Assembly: GCA_020832545.1 (NCBI GenBank)
Contig: JAFIEK010000012.1
Coordinates: 1-64,000 of the forward strand
Length of the DNA stretch: 64,000 nucleotides
Direction: 5' to 3'
Source: Pararhodobacter sp.
Lineage (GTDB): Bacteria; Pseudomonadota; Alphaproteobacteria; Rhodobacterales; Rhodobacteraceae
The notes under the pieces were generated by a model. That model was given only the letters and a program-made list of their open reading frames with translations, did no database searches and was not told where the DNA came from. A program made the position numbers and the translations under genes. Positions 42,978 through 53,057 of this stretch are shown one piece after another (position 1 is the stretch's first letter; each line of letters opens with the position of its first letter).

Positions 42978-43855
42978 CGATTAGGGCTGCGCTCACGCAA
43001 AATGATGATCAGACCGCTGGCCACCACAATCGCCGCACCGACCACCGTCCAAACCAGCGGTATGTCGCCCCAGATAAGCCAGCCCAGCCCCGTGGCCCAG
43101 ATCAGCGCGGTATAGTCAAAAGGCGCGACAATCGCCGCCGGGGCAAGCCGGAAAGCGTGGCCGATCAGCGTGATCCCCAGACTGCCCAGCACGGCGATGG
43201 CAACAAACAACACCATATCGCCGGGCAGGACCGGAACCCAGAACGCAATGGCCATGGGAGCGGCGTACAGCATCGGGAACATCATCACGAACAGCATCAT
43301 CGTCAACAGCCGCTCGGCACGTCCGATCCAGCGCGCGCTGATCATGAACAGCGCATACAGAACGGCGGTGGCGATGGGCAACAGCGAGGCCATCTGAAAT
43401 GCCGCGCCGCCGGGCTGCACAATCACCATGACACCAACAAACCCCAGCAACACCGCGCCCCAGCGCCGCCAGCCGACAGCCTCGCCCAGAAGCGGAACCG
43501 ACAGTGCGGTGATGAAGATCGGCGCCGAAAACACCAGCGCGGTTGCCTCGGCCAGCGGCAGATAGACCAACCCGGTGAAGAACAGCCACGCCCCGGTGAC
43601 CATCATCAGGCCGCGCAGCGCATGCAGGCGCAGATGCCGCGTACGCAGGGCCGCGGGCCCCAGAAGGCCCACCACCAGCGCGGCGATGATCGGCACGGCA
43701 ATGAGGTTGCGCAAGAACAGGATCTGGATCGGCGGATACCGCTCTGTCAGCAGTTTCGCCAGCGCATCATTGGTCACCAGAAAGGCAACGCCCGCGCATA
43801 TCGTCACGATCGCCAGGGGCGTTTCGTGCCTTTCAAGATGTCCGGCACTGCGCAT
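42974..43855 (-). CDS. EamA/DMT family transporter
   Basis: Ten hydrophobic segments in two EamA repeats (about residues 15-145 and 160-290) define a drug/metabolite transporter of 293 residues. Segments such as LRNLIAVPIIAALV, WLFFTGLVYLPLAEATALVF and APFDYTALIWATGLGWLIWG are typical. Exports or imports an unknown small metabolite. Its stop codon overlaps that of the convergent transglutaminase gene. Confidence 0.92.
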   Translation of the reverse strand: MRSAGHLERHETPLAIVTICAGVAFLVTNDALAKLLTERYPPIQILFLRNLIAVPIIAALVVGLLGPAALRTRHLRLHALRGLMMVTGAWLFFTGLVYLPLAEATALVFSAPIFITALSVPLLGEAVGWRRWGAVLLGFVGVMVIVQPGGAAFQMASLLPIATAVLYALFMISARWIGRAERLLTMMLFVMMFPMLYAAPMAIAFWVPVLPGDMVLFVAIAVLGSLGITLIGHAFRLAPAAIVAPFDYTALIWATGLGWLIWGDIPLVWTVVGAAIVVASGLIIILRERSPNR

Positions 43856-44190
43856 CCTGTTCCCGCCCCCCTAACACGATCAGGCTTTGCTAGCAGAAGG
43901 AATTGCCGGATGCGAGAGCATCTCAGCCGCATTCCGGCCCGCGCCTGCATTTGAGCATCACCAGGGCGCAGGGGCCGCGCGGCATTCACATTGAAATCAC
44001 CCGGAGTGACATTGAACAGGATACATTTGGGCAAGATCACACAGCGCGCCCGGGTGGCGGTGAAGCGGGTGACCGATCCGCGCGCGAAACAAAGGCTTGA
44101 AATGGCAAGTCTTTCTGCGCAACCTGAAATGTTCAACCTGACCATTGACCGCCGCCCGCGCACCGCGCCGGACGCATTTCCGGAGGCCTG
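43856..44190. other. 335-bp gap upstream of the ureohydrolase gene
   Basis: Divergent control region between the EamA and ureohydrolase genes. Open frames on the plus strand up to 66 codons (for example from 43991) run into the downstream start but lack a ribosome site and a coding-like composition, so I do not call them. No clear operator or hairpin. Confidence 0.35.
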
Positions 44191-45162
44191 ATGCCACAGC
44201 CACCCAAGCAGCCATTCAACCAGCCGCTCGGCGGCAATGCCATGCCCCGCTTCGGTGGCCCCGCCACGATGATGCGCCTGCCGACCCAACCCACCGCCGA
44301 GGGGCTGGATGCCTGTTTCATCGGCATTCCCATGGATATCGGCACGTCCAACCGCGCCGGCACCCGGCACGGCCCGCGCCAGATCCGCGCGGAAAGCTGC
44401 ATGCTGCGCCCCTATAACATGGCCACCGGGGCTGCGCCGTTCGACAGTTTGCAGGTGGCCGATATCGGTGATGTGGCGATCAACACCTTTGATCTGGCAA
44501 AGAGTGTCGATATCATCACCCGCGCTTACAACGACATTCTGGCACAGGGCTGCATCCCCCTGACCCTTGGCGGCGATCACACGCTGACATGGCCCGTTCT
44601 TCGTGCCATGAAACAGCGCCACGGCCCGGTGGCGCTGATCCATGTCGATGCCCATGCCGATATCAACGACGAGATGTTCGGCGAAAAGATCGCTCACGGC
44701 ACCCCGTTTCGCCGCGCATGGGAGGATGGCTGCCTGATCGGTGACAAGGTGTTCCAGATCGGTCTGCGCGGCACCGGCTACGGCCCCGATGATTTTAACT
44801 GGGGGCGCGACAGGGGCTGGACGGTGGTTCAGGCTGAGGAGTGTTGGCACAAGTCGCTAGTACCCCTGATGGCCGATATCCGCGCCCGGATCGGTGACGC
44901 GCCGGTCTATATCAGCTATGACATCGACAGTCTTGACCCGGCATTCGCGCCCGGCACCGGCACTGTCGAGATTGGCGGGCTGACCATCTGGCAGGGGCTT
45001 GAGATCGTGCGCGGTACGGCGGGGCTGAACATCGTCGCCGGTGATCTGGTCGAGGTTTCGCCGCCCTATGACCCCTCAGGCAACACCGCGCTGATTGGGG
45101 CGAACTTGCTTTACGAAATGCTGTGCGCCCTGCCCGGCGTGACACGCAACATGGCCACTTGA
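44191..45162 (+). CDS. speB: Agmatinase-type ureohydrolase
   Basis: Dimanganese ureohydrolase of 323 residues. Metal ligands are in LTLGGDHTLTWP, HVDAHADINDEMFGEK and SYDIDSLDPAFAPGTGT. It hydrolyses agmatine to putrescine and urea, or a related guanidino acid such as 4-guanidinobutyrate; sequence alone does not separate these. The N-terminal FIGIPMDIGTSNRAGTRHGP is conserved in the agmatinase/guanidinobutyrase branch. Not in an obvious operon. Confidence 0.88.
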   Translation: MPQPPKQPFNQPLGGNAMPRFGGPATMMRLPTQPTAEGLDACFIGIPMDIGTSNRAGTRHGPRQIRAESCMLRPYNMATGAAPFDSLQVADIGDVAINTFDLAKSVDIITRAYNDILAQGCIPLTLGGDHTLTWPVLRAMKQRHGPVALIHVDAHADINDEMFGEKIAHGTPFRRAWEDGCLIGDKVFQIGLRGTGYGPDDFNWGRDRGWTVVQAEECWHKSLVPLMADIRARIGDAPVYISYDIDSLDPAFAPGTGTVEIGGLTIWQGLEIVRGTAGLNIVAGDLVEVSPPYDPSGNTALIGANLLYEMLCALPGVTRNMAT

Positions 45163-45310
45163 CCCAAACAGGAACGACCGGACTGATCCACAGACATTGC
45201 AGCGATGCCGTGCAACGGCGTATGGAGTTGATTGCGGTTTTTTCGGAACCGGCATAAACCGGTCGCAGTTACCGCTATCAGCGCCCCATTTCGGGCAACA
45301 GAAGGTTCGC

Positions 45311-46759
45311 ATGGTCGCACGCGTCATTCCCGTTGATCCTTTCGATCTGGTCGTGCTGGGCGCGACCGGCGATCTGGCGCAGCGCAAGATTCTGCCCGCA
45401 CTCTGCCGCCGTCTGGCCGAGGGCCAGATGCCCCCCGAGGCGCAGATCATCGGTGCGGCGCGCAGCGCGCTGTCGCTGGCGGCGTTCAAGGAGATGGTGG
45501 CCGACAATCTGGCAGCGGACAGGGGCGGCGCGCGCATCAGTGCCGACGACATCACCGCCTTTCTGGACCGGCTTGAGTATGTCACCATCGACGCCCGTTC
45601 CGGTGACGGATGGCAGGAACTGGGCGCACGGCTGCGCCCGGACATTACACGCGCTTTCTATTTCTCGGTCGCGCCCGCCTTGTTCGGCGATCTGGCGCAG
45701 CGGGTCAGCGAACACGGGCTGGCCACGCCGCAAACCCGGATCGTTGTGGAAAAGCCGTTCGGCCATGATCTGGACAGCGCGCGCGCCCTCAACGCCATGC
45801 TTGCGCAACATTTCACCGAGGCGCAGATCTACCGCATTGACCATTATCTGGGCAAGGAAACGGTACAGAACCTGATGGCGGTGCGATTTGCCAATATCCT
45901 GTTTGAGCCGCTGTGGAACGCCCGCTTTGTCGATCATGTGCAGATCACCGTGGCTGAAACCGTGGGCGTGGGCGGCCGCGCCGATTACTATGATCAGAGC
46001 GGCGCAATGCGCGACATGGTGCAGAACCACCTGATGCAGCTTTTGTGCCTGATCGCCATGGAACCGCCGCACAGGTTTGACCCTGATGCGGTACGCGATG
46101 AAAAGCTGAAAGTGATCCGCGCGCTGGACCCGGTGGCGCCGGGAGACGTGGTGCGCGGTCAGTATGGCGCGGCGGCGGGCCTGCCCGGCTATATCGACGA
46201 GGTGGGGGATGCGCGCTCGCACACTGAAAGTTATGTTGCGCTGAAGGTTGGTATTTCCAACTGGCGCTGGAAGGGCACGCCGTTCTATCTGCGCACCGGC
46301 AAGCGGCTGGCCGCACGCACCTCAGAGATTGCCGTGACATTCCGCGACCCGCCGCATTCGATCTTTGGCGAAGATGCCGAATGGCGCGAGAATGTGCTGG
46401 TGATCCGGCTGCAACCCAACGAGGGCATGACGCTGCGGGTGATGATCAAAGAGCCCGGACCGGGCGGGATGCGGCTGAAGGATGTGGCGCTGGATATGTC
46501 CTTTGCCAAGGCGCTTGGCGATGATATGCAAATCCCCGATGCCTACGAGCGGTTGATCATGGATGTGATCCGCGGCAACCAGACGTTGTTCATGCGTGGC
46601 GACGAGGTCGAGGCCGCCTGGGCCTGGACAGACCCGGTGATCGGCGCATGGACGGCCGATGCGACTGCGCCGCTGTCCTATCCGGCGGGATCCGACGGGC
46701 CAGAGGCTGCGGCCCGGCTTTTGCAGCGTGATGAGCGCCAATGGCGAGAGGTTCGGTGA
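45311..46759 (+). CDS. zwf: Glucose-6-phosphate 1-dehydrogenase
   Basis: Oxidises glucose 6-phosphate to 6-phosphogluconolactone, producing NADPH and feeding the Entner-Doudoroff and pentose phosphate routes. NADP fold LVVLGATGDLAQRKILPAL, active-site signature YRIDHYLGKETVQNLM with catalytic His, and C-terminal GDDMQIPDAYERLIMDVIRG. Start at the ATG at 45311 with AGAAGG 6 bases upstream; 482 residues as expected. It is directly coupled to pgl through a TGATG overlap. Confidence 0.96.
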   Translation: MVARVIPVDPFDLVVLGATGDLAQRKILPALCRRLAEGQMPPEAQIIGAARSALSLAAFKEMVADNLAADRGGARISADDITAFLDRLEYVTIDARSGDGWQELGARLRPDITRAFYFSVAPALFGDLAQRVSEHGLATPQTRIVVEKPFGHDLDSARALNAMLAQHFTEAQIYRIDHYLGKETVQNLMAVRFANILFEPLWNARFVDHVQITVAETVGVGGRADYYDQSGAMRDMVQNHLMQLLCLIAMEPPHRFDPDAVRDEKLKVIRALDPVAPGDVVRGQYGAAAGLPGYIDEVGDARSHTESYVALKVGISNWRWKGTPFYLRTGKRLAARTSEIAVTFRDPPHSIFGEDAEWRENVLVIRLQPNEGMTLRVMIKEPGPGGMRLKDVALDMSFAKALGDDMQIPDAYERLIMDVIRGNQTLFMRGDEVEAAWAWTDPVIGAWTADATAPLSYPAGSDGPEAAARLLQRDERQWREVR

Positions 46760-47430
46760 TGGAACTGATTGAATATGCCGATACCGACATGATGATGATC
46801 TCGCTGGCCGGGGCCCTGTCGCGCGATCTGCGCGCGGCGTTGGGGCGGCGCGAACGGGCGGTGTTCTGCGTGCCCGGCGGCACCACGCCGGGGCCGGTCT
46901 TTGACATGCTGGCTGCCGTTGATCTGAACTGGGCGAATGTTGATATCGTGCTCAGTGACGAGCGCTTTGTGCCCGAGGATCACGCCCGCTCGAATGCCGC
47001 ACTGGTACGCGGGCGGCTGCTGCAGGACCGGGCATCAGCCGCGCGACTGATCCCGATGTGGCGCAGGGGTATGCTGCCTGAGCAGGCGGCAAGCGCCGTG
47101 TCTGCCGAGATCGCGCCGCTGCTGCCGATCGATGTCGCCCTCTTGGGCATGGGGGTGGATATGCACACCGCCTCGCTTTTTCCTGACGCGCCCCGTCTTG
47201 ATCTGGCGCTGGCCGATGATGCGCCGCCGGTCATGGCGCTTGATGTGCCGGGTCAGCCAGAGCCGCGCCTCACCCTCACCGCCAAGGTGCTGCGCAAGGC
47301 CTTCGCGCTGCATCTGGTGATCACCGGTGCCGACAAGCGTGCCGCACTGGCGCGGGCTGAAGATGCTGACCCGCTGGAGGCCCCGGTTGCGGCACTTCTC
47401 GGTCAGGCAAGCGTGCATTGGGCGCAATGA
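46759..47430 (+). CDS. pgl: 6-phosphogluconolactonase
   Basis: Hydrolyses the Zwf product to 6-phosphogluconate. Family motifs: VFCVPGGTTPGPVFDMLA, IVLSDERFVPEDHARSN and LLGMGVDMHTASLFPDA (GxGxDGHTASLFP variant with Met-His in place of Gly-His). The start at 46759 shares the TGATG of the zwf stop and has GAGAGG 7 bases upstream; the ATG at 46741 is less likely. 223 residues. Confidence 0.94.
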   Translation: MELIEYADTDMMMISLAGALSRDLRAALGRRERAVFCVPGGTTPGPVFDMLAAVDLNWANVDIVLSDERFVPEDHARSNAALVRGRLLQDRASAARLIPMWRRGMLPEQAASAVSAEIAPLLPIDVALLGMGVDMHTASLFPDAPRLDLALADDAPPVMALDVPGQPEPRLTLTAKVLRKAFALHLVITGADKRAALARAEDADPLEAPVAALLGQASVHWAQ

Positions 47431-47467
47431 CTTGAGCCGCACGCTGCGCCTGCTTATCTGCAATGGC

Positions 47468-48163
47468 ATGACCCGTCTTGCCACCATGCCCCGCTTTCGC
47501 CTGTTGCTGGCCGCAGCCCTCGCCACAGCGATGGCTCTGCCGGCCGTTACCGCGCGCGCCCATCCGCATGAATTCATCGACGCCGCGCTGGAGCTGCGCT
47601 TTGACGCCGATGGCGCGCTGACCGATATCGGCGTGGAATGGCGCTATGACGCCTTCACCACCATGCTGATCCTCGGCGATATGGGCCTCAACCCCGCCGC
47701 TGAGACCCTCAGCCCCGAGGAAGAGGCGTTGCTGGACGGGTTCGATCTGAACTGGATGGAGGGGTATGAGGGCGATCTGTGGCCGACGCAGGGCGAGGTG
47801 CCGATTGCCCTGGGCCCGCCGCAGCCGGTGGCGACCGTTATGGAAGACGGGCAGATCATCTCGCGCCATATCCGCCCGGTGCTCACCCCCGTCGATCCGG
47901 CGCAGGGCCCGCTGGTTATCCAGGTCTATGACCCCGAATACTACATCGCCTACACCATCGCCGCCCAGACCGCGATCGACGGGCGCGAGGATTGTCGCGC
48001 GCGGATCTTTGTGCCTGACCTCAGCGCGGCGCGTGCGCAGCTTGATGCCGCGATCGACGAACTGTATGCTGGGGGCGTTGTCGATATCGAAGAGGATTTT
48101 CCCGCTGTCGGCCGCCATTTCGCCGAGGAAATCCGGCTGGACTGCTCCCCGCAGACGGATTGA
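47468..48163 (+). CDS. DUF1007 family exported protein
   Basis: Signal peptide FRLLLAAALATAMALPAVTARA, then HPHEFIDAALELRF at the mature N-terminus, the DUF1007 hallmark with a His-x-His that could bind a metal ion. This family often accompanies nickel or zinc transport genes. No transporter is adjacent here; zwf-pgl lies 37 bp upstream. Start uncertain: ATG at 47468 or 47486, neither with a clear ribosome site. Two cysteines (EDCRAR, RLDCSPQ) may pair. Confidence 0.82.
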   Translation: MTRLATMPRFRLLLAAALATAMALPAVTARAHPHEFIDAALELRFDADGALTDIGVEWRYDAFTTMLILGDMGLNPAAETLSPEEEALLDGFDLNWMEGYEGDLWPTQGEVPIALGPPQPVATVMEDGQIISRHIRPVLTPVDPAQGPLVIQVYDPEYYIAYTIAAQTAIDGREDCRARIFVPDLSAARAQLDAAIDELYAGGVVDIEEDFPAVGRHFAEEIRLDCSPQTD

Positions 48164-48187
48164 ACCGATTGGACAGTCAGGCGCGCG

Positions 48188-48598
48188 TCAGAGCGTGAGC
48201 TTGCCGCTCACGGAATCAGCCAGCGTGTATTCGTCAAACACCTGAAGGAAGGCCGCCAACGCCCGGTCCATCGCCGGTGGCAGCCGGCAATGCGGGGTCA
48301 ACACGCAGGCGTTGTTCGGGCCCAGACATTCAACCAGTTTGAAATCTGGTTCAGTTCGTCGAATGAGTTCACCGATATTGATCTCTTCAGGTGGTTTTGC
48401 CAGCGTAAAACCACCGCTGCGCCCGCGCTGGCCGCGCAGATAGCCCAGCTGGGTGAGGGTCAGAACAACCTTTTTCACATGCGACCGGGAGATCGTGTTC
48501 ACCTCGGCGGTCTCATCGATTGTGACCAGACGCTCAGCATGCATGGCGGCGTAGATCAGCACGCGCACCGAATAGTCGGTAAACTTCGTCAATCGCAC
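48188..48598 (-). CDS. nsrR: Rrf2-family regulator, NsrR type
   Basis: 136 residues from a GTG start. Winged HTH (LTKFTDYSVRVLIYAAMH, RSHVKKVVLTLTQLGYL, GRSGGFTLAKPPEEI) and three cysteines at 91, 98 and 104 within CLGPNNACVLTPHCRL, which would hold an iron-sulfur cluster sensing nitric oxide. The C-terminal LPPAMDRALAAF and YTLADSV agree with NsrR. It is divergent from nosR with 211 bp between, so it may repress nos or NO detoxification genes until NO is present. Confidence 0.87.
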   Translation of the reverse strand: MRLTKFTDYSVRVLIYAAMHAERLVTIDETAEVNTISRSHVKKVVLTLTQLGYLRGQRGRSGGFTLAKPPEEINIGELIRRTEPDFKLVECLGPNNACVLTPHCRLPPAMDRALAAFLQVFDEYTLADSVSGKLTL

Positions 48599-48761
48599 GG
48601 CTAACCCCCGTTTACGGCTCAGTTTCGCGATGCCGTACAAGCGAGGTAGTGCCCGACTACAGTGTGGTAAAGCAAAAAAACACCCCTGCGCTGTTTATAT
48701 CCCGCGCGACAGGGCGCGGTGATCAAAAACCGGGTGACGCCGGGTAAAAGAGTTATTTAAC

Positions 48762-48775
48762 TTGACCCAAATCAA
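48762..48775 (+). promoter_or_regulatory. FNR/NNR-type box upstream of nosR
   Basis: TTGAC-CCAA-ATCAA differs from the FNR consensus TTGAT-N4-ATCAA at one base. Its centre (48768.5) is 41.5 bp upstream of position 48810, and TTTAAG at 48797-48802 could be the -10. That would start transcription about at the annotated nosR ATG, so either the transcript is nearly leaderless or nosR starts further down. Anaerobic/NO activation by FnrL or NnrR-like proteins is expected. Confidence 0.75.
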
Positions 48776-48809
48776 GGTTTGGTGATGGCGCTCCTGTTTA
48801 AGTGCCATC

Positions 48810-51116
48810 ATGTATAGTCCTTATCGATCCCCTCTCATCCCCCTCGTGCTGGCCATCCATGCGGCCCGTCGCGATACGGCGGGCACATCCGCAGGGCGCA
48901 GCCGCCAATGGGCAACTCTGGCCGCAAACACAGGGGCGCTGGTCCGGGTGCTGTTGCTGGCCCTGGCGATGCTGTTGCCCGTGACGGCCGCCGCCCAGTC
49001 GCCGCATCTGTCGCGCTTTCTGGCCGAAGTGGACCCCGCCACCATCGTCGAGGGCGCAGACGGGTTTGGGGCCATGCGCGAAGATGCGCCGGTCGCGCCG
49101 ATCCTGCAGGGCGGCCAACAGATCGGCTGGGTGTTCATCACCAGCGATTTCGTGGGCACCACCGGCTATTCCGGCCGCCCCATCCACACCATGATCGCGC
49201 TGGATGACGACGCGCGCATCCTTGGACTGAGCCTGGTGCACCATTCCGAACCGATTGTCCTGATCGGCATCCCAGAATCGCGCATCCGCGATCTGATGGC
49301 CGGACATATCGGCCTTGATCTGGCCGCCGTCGCGGCGGCGGGCGGCGCGGTGGCCGAGCTGAACATCATTTCGGGTGTGACGGTCACGATCATGGTGATC
49401 GACGATTCCATCATCCGCTCGGGCATCCGGGTGGCGCGGCTTCTGGGGCTGGGCGGGTTGCAGGCCCCCAGTGCCCCCACCGGCCCCCGGTTCGAAATCA
49501 ACGCCGAGGCCGTAGCGCCAGAGGGCTGGTCGGTCATGGTCGGCGACGGCACGGTGCGGCGGATGACGCTGGAAGTGGCCGAGGTCAACTCCGCATTTGA
49601 GCGGATGGAAGACCCCCGCGCAGCCCGCCGCCCGATCAATGAACCCGATGACGCCACCTATATCGACCTTTACGCAGCGCCGGTCAGCGTGCCTGCCATC
49701 GGACGTGAACTGATGGGCGGAGCCGAATACGCCAATCTGGAAAACTGGCTCAACGAGGGAGAGCACGCGATCCTGCTGGCCGGGCGCGGCCTCTATTCCT
49801 TCAAGGGCTCGGGCTATGTGCGCGGTGGCATCTTTGACCGGATCGTGCTGATCCAGGGCGACAGCTCGCTGCGCTTTCGTGACCGTGATCACCGGCGGCT
49901 GGGCGACATCGCCACCCCCGGCGCGCCCCGGTTCAATGAGCTGGATATCTTCCGCATCCCAGCAGACGCCGGGTTTGACCCCGCCGAGCCCTGGCGCATC
50001 CAGCTACTGGCTCAACGCGATGTGGCGGCGCTGGAACGGGTCTTTACCACCTTCGATCTGGCCTACCAGTTGCCACGCGCCTATCTGACCGAGCTTGCCC
50101 GGCCTGCGCCGGTGGCGATGGCCGATGTCCATGACGCGCAAGCCGAGCGCGCGGCGCAAATGGCCCTGATCGAGCGCATCTGGCATGACCGTCGGCTGGA
50201 GATCGCGGGCCTTGTGATCATGCTGACGGTTCTCACGGCGGCATTCTTCTTTCAGATGTTCCTCACCCGCTCGGCGCGCGCAACCTATTGGTTCCGCATG
50301 ACCTTCCTGACCTTCACACTGGTTTTTCTGGGCTGGTATGCCGCCGCGCAACTGTCTGTCGTCAACCTGCTGGCGCTGGTGGACAGCCTGCGCGACGGCT
50401 TCAGCTGGCAGGCTTTCATGCTGGACCCACTGACTTTCATCCTGTGGTGGGCTGTGGCGGCTGCGCTGATCTTCTGGGGCCGTGGGGCCTATTGCGGCTG
50501 GCTGTGCCCGTTTGGCGCGCTGCAAGAGCTGACCAACCAGATTGCGCGGGCGCTGAAGGTGCCGCAATTCACCCTGCCCTGGGGTCTGCATGAGCGTTTG
50601 TGGCCGGTAAAATACATGATCTTTCTGGTCCTCTTTGCCGCCACGCTGGCCGGGGTGCCTTGGTCTAGCCAGTTGCATGAGATCGAACCGTTCAAGACAG
50701 CAATCGTGCTGAAATTCGACCGCGCATGGCCCTTCGTGACCTTTGCGCTGGTGTTGCTGGGTATCGGCCTGTTCATCGAGCGCTTCTATTGCCGCTACCT
50801 GTGCCCGTTGGGCGCGGCGCTGGCGATCCCGGCACGGATGAGGATGTTCGACTGGCTGAAACGCTACCGCGAATGCGGCAGCCCCTGCCAGACCTGCGCC
50901 AACGAATGCTTTGTGCAAGCGATCCACCCGACTGGTGAGATCAACCCCAATGAATGCCTCAACTGCATGAATTGTCAGGTGCTCTACCAGTCAAAAACCA
51001 AATGCCCTGTCGTCATTCGCCAACTCAAGCGGCGCGACACCACGCATCGCTCTGCCGAGGCGCTGGACCGGGTTCTGAAAACCAAATCTGCAACCAAGGA
51101 GACTGACAATGTCTGA
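48810..51116 (+). CDS. nosR: NosR, electron-donating flavoprotein/ferredoxin for N2O reduction
   Basis: Membrane protein of 768 residues: exported FMN-binding domain (threonine flavin site region [11 protein letters not shown] near 190), five to six helices between about 450 and 640, two CxxxCP motifs ([23 protein letters not shown]) and a C-terminal pair of [4Fe-4S] sites ([20 protein letters not shown]). It supplies electrons to NosZ and is needed for nos expression. The 46 residues before [20 protein letters not shown] are unusual; a GTG at 48948 would give a standard signal peptide. It overlaps nosZ by 8 bases. Confidence 0.95.
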   Translation: MYSPYRSPLIPLVLAIHAARRDTAGTSAGRSRQWATLAANTGALVRVLLLALAMLLPVTAAAQSPHLSRFLAEVDPATIVEGADGFGAMREDAPVAPILQGGQQIGWVFITSDFVGTTGYSGRPIHTMIALDDDARILGLSLVHHSEPIVLIGIPESRIRDLMAGHIGLDLAAVAAAGGAVAELNIISGVTVTIMVIDDSIIRSGIRVARLLGLGGLQAPSAPTGPRFEINAEAVAPEGWSVMVGDGTVRRMTLEVAEVNSAFERMEDPRAARRPINEPDDATYIDLYAAPVSVPAIGRELMGGAEYANLENWLNEGEHAILLAGRGLYSFKGSGYVRGGIFDRIVLIQGDSSLRFRDRDHRRLGDIATPGAPRFNELDIFRIPADAGFDPAEPWRIQLLAQRDVAALERVFTTFDLAYQLPRAYLTELARPAPVAMADVHDAQAERAAQMALIERIWHDRRLEIAGLVIMLTVLTAAFFFQMFLTRSARATYWFRMTFLTFTLVFLGWYAAAQLSVVNLLALVDSLRDGFSWQAFMLDPLTFILWWAVAAALIFWGRGAYCGWLCPFGALQELTNQIARALKVPQFTLPWGLHERLWPVKYMIFLVLFAATLAGVPWSSQLHEIEPFKTAIVLKFDRAWPFVTFALVLLGIGLFIERFYCRYLCPLGAALAIPARMRMFDWLKRYRECGSPCQTCANECFVQAIHPTGEINPNECLNCMNCQVLYQSKTKCPVVIRQLKRRDTTHRSAEALDRVLKTKSATKETDNV

Positions 51117-53055
51117 CAGAACGCAAAAACCGGGCATCAGCCGGCGGGGCCTTCTGGGCGCCACGGCAGGCACTGCGATGCTGGGCGGCATGGGACTGCC
51201 CCGCGCGGCCATGCTGGCAGGAACCGCCGCCACGCTGGGCGCAGCATCCACCAGCCGCGCCGGCGCCTCGGTCAGTGATGCCCATGTCGAGCCGGGCCAG
51301 CTGGATGAATACTATGGTTTCTGGTCTTCAGGCCAGACAGGCGAGATGCGCATTCTGGGCATCCCTTCCATGCGCGAGTTGATGCGCATTCCAGTGTTCA
51401 ACCGTTGCTCGGCCACCGGCTGGGGCCAGACCAATGAATCGCTGCGCATTCACCAGCGCACGATGAGTGACCGCACCCGCCATTTTCTGGCCGCGAACGG
51501 CAAGAAGATCCACGACAACGGCGATCTTCACCACGTCCACATGTCCTTTACCGAAGGGCGCTATGACGGCCGGTTTCTGTTCATGAACGACAAGGCCAAT
51601 ACCCGCGTCGCGCGGGTGCGCTGCGACATCATGAAATGCGATTCGATCCTGGAAATTCCCAACGCCAAGGCCATCCACGGACTGCGCCCGCAAAAATGGC
51701 CGCGCACCAACTACGTCTTTGCCAATGGCGAGGATGAAGGCCCGATGGTCAATGACGGCACCATCCTCGATGAGCCCGAGCAGTATGTGAACTTCTTCAC
51801 AGCTGTGGCCGCCGACGAGATGGAAGTGGCGTGGCAGGTGATGGTCTCAGGCAACCTTGACAACACCGATGCCGATTACGAGGGCAAATGGGCGTTTTCG
51901 ACCAGCTACAACTCGGAAATGGGGATGAACCTGCCCGAGATGACGGCCGCCGACATGGACCATGTGGTGGTATTCAACATCGCCGAGATCGAGAAAGGGA
52001 TTGAAGAGGGCGATTATATCGAACTCAACGGCGTCAAGGTGATCGACGGGCGCAAGGGGGTGAACAAGAAATACACCCGCTACATCCCGATCCCCAACAA
52101 CCCGCATGGCTGCAACATGGCGCCCGACAAGATTCACCTGTGCATCGGCGGCAAGCTGTCACCGACCGTCAGCGTGATCGACGTGCGCAAACTCGATGAG
52201 TACTTTGAGAACGACGATCTGGACCCGCGCTTTCCCGTGGTCGCCGAACCGGAACTGGGCCTTGGCCCCCTCCACACCGCGTTTGACGGCAAAGGCAACG
52301 CCTATACCACGTTGTTCCTCGACAGCCAGATCGTCTTCTGGAACATCGAACGGGCAGTTGAGCTTTATAACGGTGCCGATGTCGATCCGATCATCTCGAA
52401 GACGGATGTGCATTACCAGCCCGGCCACAACTCCACCTCGATGGGCGAAACGCTGGACGCAGACGGCAAGTGGTTCGTGTCGATGAACAAGTTCTCGAAG
52501 GACCGGTTCCTCAATGTCGGCCCGCTGAAGCCTGAAAACGAGCAGCTTTTCGCCATCGACGGTGACAATCTGCGGTTGTTGCATGACGGCCCCACCTTCG
52601 CCGAGCCGCATGACTCGATCATCGTGCACCGCTCGCTGATCAACCCGGTCCATGTCTATGACCGCAATGACCCCAGCTGGGCCGAGACCCGCGCACAGGC
52701 CGAGGCCGATGGCGTGGATATCGACGACTGGATGGAAACCGTGGTGCGCGACGGCGACAAGGTGCGCGTCTACATGTCTTCCATGGCGCCGAACTTCAGC
52801 CTTGAAAGCTTCACGGTGAAGGAGGGCGACGAGGTGACCGTGATCCTCACAAACCTTGATGACATCGAGGATCTGAGCCACGGATTTTGCATGGGCGATC
52901 ATGGCGTAGCGATCGAACTGAGCCCGCTGCAAACGGCCTCGGTCACCTTCGTGGCCGCCAAGCCGGGGGTCTACTGGTATTATTGCCAGTGGTTCTGCCA
53001 TGCGCTCCACATGGAGATGCGCGGCCGGATGTTTGTTGAACCGAAGGACGCCTGA
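51109..53055 (+). CDS. nosZ: Nitrous-oxide reductase, clade I (TAT-exported)
   Basis: Reduces N2O to N2 in the periplasm. 648 residues with twin-arginine signal [13 protein letters not shown]. CuZ ligands are seen in [46 protein letters not shown] and EPHDSI. The CuA site is C626, C630, H634 and M637 within [15 protein letters not shown] signal and alpha-proteobacterial operon order fit clade I. It overlaps nosR and is followed by nosD after 2 bp. Confidence 0.98.
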   Translation: MSDRTQKPGISRRGLLGATAGTAMLGGMGLPRAAMLAGTAATLGAASTSRAGASVSDAHVEPGQLDEYYGFWSSGQTGEMRILGIPSMRELMRIPVFNRCSATGWGQTNESLRIHQRTMSDRTRHFLAANGKKIHDNGDLHHVHMSFTEGRYDGRFLFMNDKANTRVARVRCDIMKCDSILEIPNAKAIHGLRPQKWPRTNYVFANGEDEGPMVNDGTILDEPEQYVNFFTAVAADEMEVAWQVMVSGNLDNTDADYEGKWAFSTSYNSEMGMNLPEMTAADMDHVVVFNIAEIEKGIEEGDYIELNGVKVIDGRKGVNKKYTRYIPIPNNPHGCNMAPDKIHLCIGGKLSPTVSVIDVRKLDEYFENDDLDPRFPVVAEPELGLGPLHTAFDGKGNAYTTLFLDSQIVFWNIERAVELYNGADVDPIISKTDVHYQPGHNSTSMGETLDADGKWFVSMNKFSKDRFLNVGPLKPENEQLFAIDGDNLRLLHDGPTFAEPHDSIIVHRSLINPVHVYDRNDPSWAETRAQAEADGVDIDDWMETVVRDGDKVRVYMSSMAPNFSLESFTVKEGDEVTVILTNLDDIEDLSHGFCMGDHGVAIELSPLQTASVTFVAAKPGVYWYYCQWFCHALHMEMRGRMFVEPKDA

Positions 53056-53057
53056 TC

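Noticed and set aside
43903-44191. Short plus-strand frames before the ureohydrolase gene
   Set aside because: No ribosome site, no recognisable protein pattern; more likely leader DNA.
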